From positions 1-38,605 of the forward strand of contig CALXIZ010000051.1 in the NCBI GenBank assembly GCA_944388495.1: 38,605 bases of DNA, given 5' to 3'. The first letter of the stretch is position 1. Each line of letters opens with the position of its first letter. A model generated the notes under the pieces. The model was not told where the DNA came from, did no database searches, and worked only from the letters and a program-made list of their open reading frames with translations. Below, in pieces: positions 7,625-14,767 of this stretch. A program made the position numbers and the translations under genes. Source of the stretch: an uncultured Clostridia bacterium (GTDB taxonomy: Bacteria > Bacillota > Clostridia > Peptostreptococcales > Anaerovoracaceae).

Positions 7625-8084
7625 AAGGACGGCCGTTGAGACTGACCCGGACGAGCTCATCCTTCCGGTAGACGAGCTTGAGAGAGAAGAAAGGAATTTC
7701 CTCCTGCATCAGCCGGAGAAAAATTCTGTCGCCGGGCCAGATGGGAAGAGAAAAGACATCTTCTTTCCGGACCCATTCGAGTTCGCCTTCATCACAGTCG
7801 GTGAGAGAACCGGTGAAATCGTCTGACAGATAAAGATGCATATATTCTGTGGGATAATCGTCAGCGATGAAAGTGACGATGCCGCAGTAGCGCCAGGAGA
7901 CGAGGTCGAGCCCCGTCTCCTCTTTTACTTCCCTGAGAAGACATTCCTCGGGGCTTTCTCTGTCCTCGAATTTTCCGCCGACGCCGATCCATTTGTCTTT
8001 GTTGAAGTCATGTTCTTTTTTTGTGCGGTGGAGCAGGAGATAGCAGCCGTCCCGCTCGATATAGCAGAGTGTGGTATTGATCAT
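7581..8084 (-). CDS. Nudix hydrolase, 8-oxo-dGTPase (MutT)-like
   Basis: About 167 residues with a full Nudix box (G-x5-E-x7-REVKEETGL, beginning GGKFEDRESPEECLL), which binds magnesium and hydrolyses nucleoside diphosphate-X bonds. The N-terminal INTTLCYIERDGCYLLLHR strand resembles the YtkD/MutT group, suggesting clean-up of oxidised nucleotides; the true substrate is not readable. ATG 8084 is preferred because AGAGGA lies seven bases upstream; an ATG at 8114 would overlap the tyrA stop by eight bases but has a poor ribosome binding site. It is translated downstream of tyrA and is convergent with the MFS gene, sharing 44 bases of antisense overlap. Confidence 0.85.
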   Translation of the reverse strand: MINTTLCYIERDGCYLLLHRTKKEHDFNKDKWIGVGGKFEDRESPEECLLREVKEETGLDLVSWRYCGIVTFIADDYPTEYMHLYLSDDFTGSLTDCDEGELEWVRKEDVFSLPIWPGDRIFLRLMQEEIPFFSLKLVYRKDELVRVSLNGRPFTDPSLCSGPKTNE

Positions 8085-8106
8085 CGTTTTTTCCTCTGTC
8101 GGCTTA

Positions 8107-8970
8107 TCATTCATAGATCATTTTCTTTTCGGCGGCATTATGCTGCTTCAGGATGCGCCCCTTGCGCAGCATTTCTCTGATTTTTTCGCGGTCGCCGTTT
8201 TTCAGCGCTTCGCGGTGGGCGGAAATATGTTTCATGAGCTGTTCTATTTCGAATAGGAGATTTTCGCGGTTGAGAAGGAAGAGATCACACCAGGTATCCT
8301 CATCGAGACGTGCTACACGCGTCATATCGAGAAAGCTTCCGGCGCTGAATCCCTTTTCCTTCGTCAGAGTCGGGCTCTGGATATAGGAGTTCGACACGAC
8401 GTGTGCCAGCTGGGATGTATAAGCGATACTCTGGTCGTGCCGCTGCGCCGTCGTCTCGATTACCGTCTTGAAGCCGATATCGTAGGCGAGCCTCCTGAGA
8501 ATTTCGACCTTGGCGGGATCTGACTTTTCGGTGGGCGTGATGAGATAACTGGCGTTGACGAACATATCAGCCAGCGAGAAGGAGAAACCCGAAAATTCCG
8601 TGCCGGCCATCGGATGAGAGCCTATAAATTCCACGCCGGATTCCGCAAGCGGCTCGCTGAGGCTGTCGACGATAAACTGTTTGACGCCGCAGACGTCGGT
8701 GACGACGGCTCCCTTACGGAAGTTTTCTCTGTTTTCCAGGATGAAATCGACGATCTTATTCGGCGGGAGAGCGACGATGACGAGATCCGCCCGGGACATC
8801 AGATGAGGACGGTCCATCGGAATCACTTCATCGACACTCTCCATGGCGATGGCCATCTCCAGCGTAGTATCATCGGCGTCCATACCTATCATGTGATGTG
8901 TCGTATATTTCTTGATCGCTTTGCAGAAAGAACCTCCGATCAGGCCCAGCCCGACGACTAAAATTTTCAT
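8107..8970 (-). CDS. tyrA: Prephenate dehydrogenase
   Basis: 287 residues. The N-terminal Rossmann motif GLGLIGGS binds NAD(P); the catalytic GSHPMAGTEFSGF segment follows, then the helical dimerisation domain (QLAHVVSNSY). It converts prephenate to 4-hydroxyphenylpyruvate in tyrosine synthesis. There is no chorismate mutase domain and no C-terminal ACT domain, so feedback control by tyrosine is not built in. Start at ATG 8970, eight bases after AGAGGT; an upstream in-frame ATG at 9045 would cover the promoter hairpin and is unlikely. The Nudix gene follows directly on the same strand. Confidence 0.92.
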   Translation of the reverse strand: MKILVVGLGLIGGSFCKAIKKYTTHHMIGMDADDTTLEMAIAMESVDEVIPMDRPHLMSRADLVIVALPPNKIVDFILENRENFRKGAVVTDVCGVKQFIVDSLSEPLAESGVEFIGSHPMAGTEFSGFSFSLADMFVNASYLITPTEKSDPAKVEILRRLAYDIGFKTVIETTAQRHDQSIAYTSQLAHVVSNSYIQSPTLTKEKGFSAGSFLDMTRVARLDEDTWCDLFLLNRENLLFEIEQLMKHISAHREALKNGDREKIREMLRKGRILKQHNAAEKKMIYE

Positions 8971-9026
8971 GTTAAATACCTCTTTTTTCTGTAAGTACTG
9001 CATTTGCAGTAAATGCGGGAATATCG

Positions 9027-9060
9027 TCTGTGCCGCGTGCGGCACAGATCAATTATAGCA
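9027..9060 (-). promoter_or_regulatory. tyrA promoter with inverted repeat at the start site
   Basis: Minus-strand TGCTATAAT (9052-9060) is a perfect extended -10. Just downstream, spanning the expected start site, is the perfect inverted repeat TCTGTGCCGC / GCGGCACAGA (9027-9036, 9039-9048). A second inverted repeat TACTGCA/TGCAGTA (8995-9010) lies in the leader. Either could be an operator or an RNA hairpin. Confidence 0.55.
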
Positions 9061-9143
9061 TATCCGCAGGCGGCCGCGGAAAATCTGAAAGGATAAGACT
9101 CGCGGCGGCCGGAGGCGGGCAGTGTGCGGACAGGAAACGGGCA

Positions 9144-10061
9144 TCATCCTGATCCGGAAGCGGAATCATCCTGCTCTGAGAGCAGCCTCTTCTGCAGGCA
9201 TTCGAAAAATTTCTGCGAAGCCCGGGAAAAGATCTGATATTTTTTCCATACCAGAGCCAGAGGCGCTTCGAGACGGGGCTCGAGAGGCCGGAAGCACAGA
9301 TCGCTGTCTCCTGTGGTATTGATGAGTCTGTCGAGACACAGCGCATATCCCAGTCCCTCTTTTACCATGATGGCGGCATTATAGATCAGATTATACGTCA
9401 TGACGATATTGAGACGTTCAAAGTCGCTGCCGTACCATCCGGAAAGCTCGTTTCGCATGACAGCCTGGCGGGAGCCGAGAATCGGAAGATCAGAGAGATC
9501 TTCGGGACGTATGGAATCATGGGACGCCAGAGGACTGTCCCTGCGCATCAGAACGCCCCAGGTGTCAGTGAAGGGCAGCCTGATGTAGTCATATTTTTCC
9601 ACATCGGCCGTGCCGATCAGAATCCCGAAATCGAGGAGTCCCTTATCCAGCCGTTCCGTCACATCGTCGGCGTTGCCGCTGAAGAGATGATAACGGATAT
9701 CAGGATATGTCTCCTGTATCTCTTTTGCCGTGCGGGCTATGATATGCATCGCATCGGTTTCACCGCCGCCGATATAGATCTCGCCGCTGATCATCTCATC
9801 TCCGGCGAGAAATTCAGCTTCTGTCTTATCAGCGAGCTCTACAATTTCCTCCGCCCTTCTGCGGAGCAGCATTCCCTCTTCCGTGAGCATAATCCGCCGG
9901 TTTCTTTTTCCGCGGATCAGAAGTCTGGCGCCCAGTTCTTTTTCGAGATCCATCAGCTGACGGGAGAGCGTGGGCTGTGTGATGTGAAGATATTCGGCGG
10001 CTCTGGAGATACTCTCTTCTCTCGCCACCGCCAGAAAATAACGCAGAACCCGGATTTCCAT
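9144..10061 (-). CDS. LysR-family transcriptional regulator
   Basis: About 306 residues. The N-terminal winged helix-turn-helix (MEIRVLRYFLAVAREESIS, then AAEYLHITQPTLSRQLMDLE) is a clear LysR signature, followed by a periplasmic-binding-like effector domain (IYIGGGETDAMHIIAR onward). The effector is unknown. ATG 10061 follows GGGAGGT by about 11 bases; an in-frame ATG at 10115 would read through the promoter. It is divergent from the aldo/keto reductase gene (313 bp), a usual layout for LysR regulators and their targets, so control of that gene is a reasonable inference. Confidence 0.9.
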   Translation of the reverse strand: MEIRVLRYFLAVAREESISRAAEYLHITQPTLSRQLMDLEKELGARLLIRGKRNRRIMLTEEGMLLRRRAEEIVELADKTEAEFLAGDEMISGEIYIGGGETDAMHIIARTAKEIQETYPDIRYHLFSGNADDVTERLDKGLLDFGILIGTADVEKYDYIRLPFTDTWGVLMRRDSPLASHDSIRPEDLSDLPILGSRQAVMRNELSGWYGSDFERLNIVMTYNLIYNAAIMVKEGLGYALCLDRLINTTGDSDLCFRPLEPRLEAPLALVWKKYQIFSRASQKFFECLQKRLLSEQDDSASGSG

Positions 10062-10085
10062 CGGTATATTTACCTCCCTGAAAAA

Positions 10086-10142
10086 AGTATAACGGCGTGT
10101 ATATATGCCCGTCAAGTATCGGAAAGTATTTGATATAAGTAT
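10086..10142 (-). promoter_or_regulatory. LysR gene promoter with three AAGTAT repeats
   Basis: On the minus strand TTGACG (10110-10115) and TATACT (10086-10091) are 18 bp apart. Plus-strand AAGTAT occurs at 10114, 10124 and 10137, covering the -35 and upstream DNA; these could be an autoregulatory site. Confidence 0.55.
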
Positions 10143-10374
10143 TTATCATAGAATGCTTTTCCGTTTATACTGTTAAAAGGAGGAGTGGCGCTGTCTGCTG
10201 CCCGGAAACAGACAGCGCCTGCCGGAGGCGGTCCGCAAAGATCAGAAACGGATCGATATTCCCGCCTGCCTGATTTGTACTATAATAAAGAAGGACAAAA
10301 CTTTCGGAGCAAGACAGGCCGGAAGGAAAATATGAGAAAATTACAGACAGAATGACAGCGAGGAGGAACACACA
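10143..10374 (+). promoter_or_regulatory. Leader of the aldo/keto reductase gene
   Basis: Two possible plus-strand promoters: TTATCA (10143-10148) with TATACT (10166-10171) at 17 bp, and an isolated TATAAT at 10281-10286. Between them is an 11-bp stem hairpin (10187-10197 with 10209-10219) without a T run. No convincing gene lies in this stretch. Confidence 0.35.
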
Positions 10375-11511
10375 ATGGTTTATACAGAATTTCAGGATCT
10401 AAAACTCTCTGCTCTCGGCCTGGGAGCCATGCGTCTTCCGGTCGTCGACGGAGATGATATGAAAATCGACGAGAAAACAGCGGAAAAAATGATCGACATC
10501 GCTATGGAAAGCGGCATCAACTATTATGATACCGCATGGGGATATCACGGAGGAAATTCAGAGCTCGTCGTGGGAAAGGCCCTGAAAAAATATCCGCGTG
10601 AGAGCTTTTATCTGGCTGACAAATTTCCGGGATATGATCTGTCAAATATGGGAAAGACGGAGGAGATTTTTGAAAAACAGCTGGAAAAGTGCGGCGTGGA
10701 TTACTTCGATTTCTATCTCTTCCACAATGTCTGTGAGATGAACATCGATGCCTATCTGAATGATGAAAAATACGGCACGTTTTCCTATCTGATGAAGCAA
10801 AAGGAAAACGGCAGAATCCGCCATCTCGGATTTTCTGTTCACGGCAGCTATGATGTGATGAAGCGGTTTATGGACCGGTATGGAAAGTATATGGAATTCT
10901 GCCAGGTTCAGCTGAATTATCTGGACTGGGACTTTCAGGAGGCCGGACGGAAGGTCGGACTTCTGCAGGAGTACGGAATTCCTGTATGGGTCATGGAACC
11001 TCTTCGCGGAGGAAAGCTGGCTTCTCTGGCCGAAGCCGATGAAGCCAGACTGAAGGAACTGCGTCCGGATGAAAATGCTGTAAGCTGGGCTTTCCGGTAT
11101 CTGCAGTCGATACCGTCCGTAAAAGTGATTCTTTCAGGCATGTCAGACGAAAAACAGCTGCGGGAAAATATCGGCATCTTTGCGGAAGATAAGCCTCTGA
11201 ACGAGGAAGAAATGAGTGTGCTGAAGGGAATTGCGGACGATATGGTCGGTAAAATCGCTCTGCCGTGCACGGCCTGTCATTACTGCACCTCTCACTGCCC
11301 GATGGAACTCGATATTCCGGGCCTGCTCGCTCTGTATAACGAGCACTGCTTTACCGGCGGCGGATTCATCGCTCCGATGGCGATGCAGGCGCTTCCGGAG
11401 GACAAGCAGCCGGCCGCCTGTATCGGATGCGGAAGCTGTGAGGCTGTATGTCCGCAGCAGATTAAAATTTCGGAGGCTATGGCAGATTTCGCGGAAAAAC
11501 TCAGAGCCTGA
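10375..11511 (+). CDS. Aldo/keto reductase with two C-terminal 4Fe-4S motifs
   Basis: 378 residues. The barrel carries the usual tetrad: Asp and Tyr in NYYDTAWGYHGGN, Lys in YLADKFP and His in DFYLFHN. A ferredoxin-like tail follows with CTACHYCTSHCP and CIGCGSCEAVCP, each C-x2-C-x2-C-x3-CP, expected to hold two 4Fe-4S clusters. This domain order is common in anaerobes, where electrons may flow between ferredoxin and an NAD(P)-type site; the substrate is unknown. ATG 10375 follows GAGGAGG. It is divergent from the LysR gene and ends in a strong terminator. Confidence 0.9.
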   Translation: MVYTEFQDLKLSALGLGAMRLPVVDGDDMKIDEKTAEKMIDIAMESGINYYDTAWGYHGGNSELVVGKALKKYPRESFYLADKFPGYDLSNMGKTEEIFEKQLEKCGVDYFDFYLFHNVCEMNIDAYLNDEKYGTFSYLMKQKENGRIRHLGFSVHGSYDVMKRFMDRYGKYMEFCQVQLNYLDWDFQEAGRKVGLLQEYGIPVWVMEPLRGGKLASLAEADEARLKELRPDENAVSWAFRYLQSIPSVKVILSGMSDEKQLRENIGIFAEDKPLNEEEMSVLKGIADDMVGKIALPCTACHYCTSHCPMELDIPGLLALYNEHCFTGGGFIAPMAMQALPEDKQPAACIGCGSCEAVCPQQIKISEAMADFAEKLRA

Positions 11512-11531
11512 ATGACTGAAGCCGGAAACGA

Positions 11532-11575
11532 AAAAGCCGTCTGAACGCTGAAAATACAACGTTCAGACGGCTTTT
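11532..11575. terminator. Bidirectional terminator
   Basis: AAAAGCCGTCTGAACG (11532-11547) pairs with 11560-11575, which ends CGGCTTTT; 12-nt loop. A and T tails on both sides serve the aldo/keto reductase gene (plus) and tRNA-Ser (minus). Confidence 0.85.
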
Positions 11576-11582
11576 AAAATTC

Positions 11583-11668
11583 TGGCAGAGGGCACGGGAC
11601 TCGAACCCGCGGGGCTTGCGCCTTACTCGCGTTCCAGGCGAGCTCCTTAGCCACTCGGTCAACCCTCT
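11583..11668 (-). tRNA. tRNA-Ser (anticodon GGA)
   Basis: An 86-nt class II tRNA with encoded CCA (11583-11585). The acceptor stem AGAGGGT pairs with GCCCTCT, with a G discriminator; the anticodon stem CTCGC/GCGAG encloses loop CTGGAAC, anticodon GGA at 11633-11635; there is a long variable arm and T loop GGTTCGAGTCC. It reads UCC and UCU. Confidence 0.95.
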
Positions 11669-11706
11669 ATATCTCATCCGGAGGAATATCCCTTCGAACT
11701 TTTATT

Positions 11707-11734
11707 ATTATAACTCAATTTCTGATTTTTGCAA
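11707..11734 (-). promoter_or_regulatory. tRNA-Ser promoter
   Basis: Minus-strand TTGCAA (11729-11734), 16-bp spacer, TATAAT (11707-11712), about 40 bp before the mature tRNA 5' end. Confidence 0.65.
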
Positions 11735-11844
11735 GAGAAAAATCAAAGTTTTTTTTAATTTTCTGATAAAAAACAAAGGGTAAAAAATCGATAAAAACGA
11801 CAGAGAAAGGACATAATAACAGGGGAAAGGAGAGTGAAAAAAAC

Positions 11845-12510
11845 ATGTTTAAACACGAAAAACAGCTGTTTCATCCGGTGGCCGTGGAACGGCCGAATCC
11901 CCAGTATGCTGTCCTGCTTCAGGAACAGCTGGGAGGCGGAAACGGAGAACTCAAAGCAGCCATGCAGTATATGTCACAGAGCTTCCGCATCAAAGATCCG
12001 GAGATAAAAGATCTCTTTCTCGATATCGCAGCGGAGGAACTGGGGCATATGGAGATGGTCGCGCAGACGATCAGTCTGCTGAACGGACATGAGGTGGACG
12101 CATCAGCGGTAGGCGCCGGAGAGATACAGACACATGTGCTCCTGGGACTGAATCCGGGTCTGGTCAACTCCTCCGGATATTCCTGGACAGGGGATTATGT
12201 GACAGTAACCGGCGATCTGTGCGCCGATCTGCTGTCAAATATCGCTTCGGAACAGAGAGCAAAGGTGGTCTATGAATATCTCTACCGGCAGATCGGTGAC
12301 AGAAAGGTCAGAGAGACGATCGATTTTCTGCTGAACCGTGAGGAAGCACACAATGCCATGTTCCGGGAAGCATTTAACAGGATTCAGGATACGGGATCAA
12401 ATCGCGATTTCGGAACGACGAAAGCGGCGAAGATGTACTTCAGCATGTCATCTCCGTCGCCGGGTCAGCCGTTCGCGGAAACAGAAGTAAATCCGCCGTC
12501 GTTTCAGTAA
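11845..12510 (+). CDS. Manganese catalase, CotJC-like
   Basis: 221 residues. The ferritin-like helices carry the di-metal ligands of manganese catalases: Glu in GGNGELKAAMQYM, Glu and His in EELGHMEMV, Glu in ASEQRAKVVYEY and Glu-His in NREEAHNAMF. It should disproportionate hydrogen peroxide; close relatives include the spore coat protein CotJC and YjqC. No cotJA or cotJB lies nearby. ATG 11845 follows GGAAAGGAGAG. Upstream, CATAATAA (11812-11819) could belong to a mother-cell sporulation sigma promoter, but the -35 is not clear, so spore-specific expression is only a suggestion. Confidence 0.85.
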   Translation: MFKHEKQLFHPVAVERPNPQYAVLLQEQLGGGNGELKAAMQYMSQSFRIKDPEIKDLFLDIAAEELGHMEMVAQTISLLNGHEVDASAVGAGEIQTHVLLGLNPGLVNSSGYSWTGDYVTVTGDLCADLLSNIASEQRAKVVYEYLYRQIGDRKVRETIDFLLNREEAHNAMFREAFNRIQDTGSNRDFGTTKAAKMYFSMSSPSPGQPFAETEVNPPSFQ

Positions 12511-12568
12511 ATGGCAGACGGCGTGTCTTCCCCGGAATGAGGCGCATGACGGCAGAGTCTGACGGGAT

Positions 12569-13051
12569 TCAGCAGAGCTCGGGATCCCATCCTCTGCACA
12601 CATCCGTCCAGGATTTGCTGCGGGAATATCTTTCCAGTTCTTCGGGAGTCAGCCGGACAGCACTGCTGGGGCTTCCGGCGGCGGGGAAGACGGTCTCGAA
12701 CCGTTTCAGGGAGACATCCAGATAGACGTCGATACCGGGGCGAAGTGCAAAGGGACATACGCCTCCCGGCGGATTTCCCGTAGCCTCTTCGACTTCCTGA
12801 GACGGGATCATTTTCGCTTTTTCTCCGAAGAAGGATTTGAATTTTTTATTGTCAATTCTGGCGTCGCCGGCCGTGACGATGAGAATCGGACGGCCGGATA
12901 CATAAAAAGACAGTGTTTTTGCGATATGTGCCGGTTTACAGCCTACGGCCCGGGCCGCTAGCTCGACGGTGGCGCTGGATTCGTCAAATTCCATGACACG
13001 CTCTCCGAGACCGCAGGATGCGAAAAATTCTTTTACCTGTTGAAGTGACAA
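12569..13051 (-). CDS. YbaK/EbsC-family aminoacyl-tRNA deacylase
   Basis: 160 residues matching the YbaK/ProX fold. The conserved Lys in AHIAKTLSF and the GNPPGGVCPF loop are present. Family members hydrolyse mischarged tRNA such as Cys- or Ala-tRNA(Pro) in trans; which one here is unknown. ATG 13051 follows a weak AGGAGA. The gene lies 12 bp downstream of the citrate synthase stop on the same strand, so it is probably cotranscribed with gltA. It is convergent with the manganese catalase gene, with no obvious terminator in the 58 bp between them. Confidence 0.88.
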   Translation of the reverse strand: MSLQQVKEFFASCGLGERVMEFDESSATVELAARAVGCKPAHIAKTLSFYVSGRPILIVTAGDARIDNKKFKSFFGEKAKMIPSQEVEEATGNPPGGVCPFALRPGIDVYLDVSLKRFETVFPAAGSPSSAVRLTPEELERYSRSKSWTDVCRGWDPELC

Positions 13052-13063
13052 GATCAGCTCTCC

Positions 13064-14476
13064 TTATCTTTCATCGAGAGGAACATATTTTTCCTCCGCT
13101 TTGACGCACTGGTAGGCAGGGCGCATGATTTTATTATTGCTCGAAAGCTCTTCGATACGGTGTGCACACCATCCGGAAATCCGGGAGCAGGCGAAGATAG
13201 GTGTCGCCAGGTCAGCCGGGATGTCGAGCGCATTATAGACAAATCCGGAATAAAGATCGACGTTGGCAGGCAGGACGACATCCAGACCTGTCTCTTCGGA
13301 AAAGATCTGAGAGCCTCTCGTTTCGATGAAATCATAAAGCATGAAATCATCCATCAGTCCCTTTTTCTCAGCCAGTTTGCGGGCCATTTTCTTGAGGAGC
13401 TGAGCTCTCGGGTCGCTGAGCGTATAGACGGCATGGCCGAGACCGTAGATCAGTCCGGAGCCGTCATTTGCCTCACCTTTAATGACGCGGCGGAGATACT
13501 TTTCCACTTCTTTGAAATTGGTGATATCCGTCACATTCTCCTTCAGATCGTTTATCATATAGACGACGGCCAGATTTGCGCCGCCGTGTTTCGGACCCTT
13601 GAGAGAACCGACCGCGGCGGAGATGGCGGAATACGTGTCCGTTCCGGTCGATGAGATGAGGTGTGTCGTAAAGGTCGAATTATTTCCGCCGCCGTGTTCC
13701 GCATGAAGAATCATGGCGATATCGAGCAGGTGAGCTTCAAGTTCGGTATATTCTCCCATCGGCCGGATCAGACGAAGAATATTTTCTGCTGTCGAAAGCT
13801 CCGGAAGCGGATAGTGGAGATGAAGACTCTGGTTATAAAAATGGGAACACTTTGCCTGATAGGAATATGCTGCGATCGTAGGAAAACAGGAGATCAGAAG
13901 AATCGACTGACGCAGGACATTTTCCAGAGAAGTGTCATCGGCCTTGTCGTCGTAAGCGTACAGAGCGAGGATATTTCTCGCGATCTGATTCATGATGCTG
14001 CGCGAAGGACTGGCCATGATCATGTTTCTCGTGAAATACGGCGGAAGTTCACGGCGCAGACCGAGAATCTTCGTATAATTTTCCAGATGTTTCCGGTCGG
14101 GGAGTTCTCCGAACAGCAGGAGATAGCTGACCTCTTCGTAGCCGAAACGGTTCTCGCGGATAGCTGCATTGACGATATCTTCGACATTGATCCCGCGGTA
14201 AAACAGCTTTCCGGGAATAGCGATCTTTTTTTTGTTTTCATCGATATCGTATCCGCGCACGTCGGCGATATGCGTCAGTCCGACGCGCACACCGGTGCCG
14301 TTTTTATTCCGAAGACCGATTTTGACATCGTATTTATCGTAACATGCTTTGTCGATATCGTTATTTTTGTGAAGAAGAGGCGTAATCTCGGAAATGAAAT
14401 CGTGTTCGAGAACACGCGCATCGTCTGACAGATAGGAAATCAGATCGTGGAAGCTGGTGGAATTAAGACTTAACAA
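13064..14476 (-). CDS. gltA: Citrate synthase
   Basis: 470 residues, type II-like. Catalytic residues are present: His in LHAEHGGGNNSTF, His in GPKHGGAN and Asp in PANVDLYSGF. It condenses acetyl-CoA and oxaloacetate to citrate, which in an anaerobe probably feeds glutamate synthesis. I place the start at TTG 14476, about seven bases after GGGGGAGGA; an upstream in-frame TTG at 14497 lies before that site. An N-terminal extension of about 55 residues with an HLLHKN-like basic stretch precedes the core. It has its own promoter, divergent from uvrBA. Confidence 0.92.
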   Translation of the reverse strand: MLSLNSTSFHDLISYLSDDARVLEHDFISEITPLLHKNNDIDKACYDKYDVKIGLRNKNGTGVRVGLTHIADVRGYDIDENKKKIAIPGKLFYRGINVEDIVNAAIRENRFGYEEVSYLLLFGELPDRKHLENYTKILGLRRELPPYFTRNMIMASPSRSIMNQIARNILALYAYDDKADDTSLENVLRQSILLISCFPTIAAYSYQAKCSHFYNQSLHLHYPLPELSTAENILRLIRPMGEYTELEAHLLDIAMILHAEHGGGNNSTFTTHLISSTGTDTYSAISAAVGSLKGPKHGGANLAVVYMINDLKENVTDITNFKEVEKYLRRVIKGEANDGSGLIYGLGHAVYTLSDPRAQLLKKMARKLAEKKGLMDDFMLYDFIETRGSQIFSEETGLDVVLPANVDLYSGFVYNALDIPADLATPIFACSRISGWCAHRIEELSSNNKIMRPAYQCVKAEEKYVPLDER

Positions 14477-14507
14477 TAAGAATCCTCCCCCTTTCAAAAA
14501 GACTATT

Positions 14508-14539
14508 ATTGAATACAGTTTCTCGATTGAATACAGTTT
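14508..14539. repeat. Two 14-bp direct repeats in the gltA leader
   Basis: ATTGAATACAGTTT occurs at 14508-14521 and again at 14526-14539, identical, with an 18-bp period. Both lie just downstream of the gltA promoter, between start site and ribosome binding site. Candidate operator; the protein is unknown. Confidence 0.75.
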
Positions 14540-14559
14540 TCAATGAGTGTATCAAATTT

Positions 14560-14588
14560 ATTATATCTTAAACAGATAATTTAATCAA
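14560..14588 (-). promoter_or_regulatory. gltA promoter
   Basis: Minus-strand TTGATT (14583-14588), 17-bp spacer, TATAAT (14560-14565). Start near 14553, leader about 77 nt containing the direct repeats. Confidence 0.7.
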
Positions 14589-14624
14589 TGACAATGATTC
14601 TCAGGAAAAGCAGAACCTTTAAAA

Positions 14625-14666
14625 AGAACTTTTGTTCTTGTGAGAGAACGACACGGGTGATATAAT
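14625..14666 (+). promoter_or_regulatory. uvrBA promoter with LexA (DinR) box
   Basis: AGAACTTTTGTTCT (14625-14638) contains GAAC-N4-GTTC, the Gram-positive SOS box. It abuts the -35 TTGTGA (14638-14643), which is 17 bp from the extended -10 TGATATAAT (14658-14666). LexA bound here would block transcription until DNA damage. Confidence 0.85.
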
Positions 14667-14767
14667 ACTTGTACTTCCATGCAGAGGCGATCGTCCGCCG
14701 AAGCGTCCGGTACCGGATTTCTACATTTATATTTATATTGCATCAGATTCAGAAAGGAAAGAGCGCT

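Noticed and set aside
10165-10371. 68-codon minus-strand hydrophobic ORF
   Set aside because: It covers the divergent promoter region and a hairpin, and no ribosome binding site was seen.
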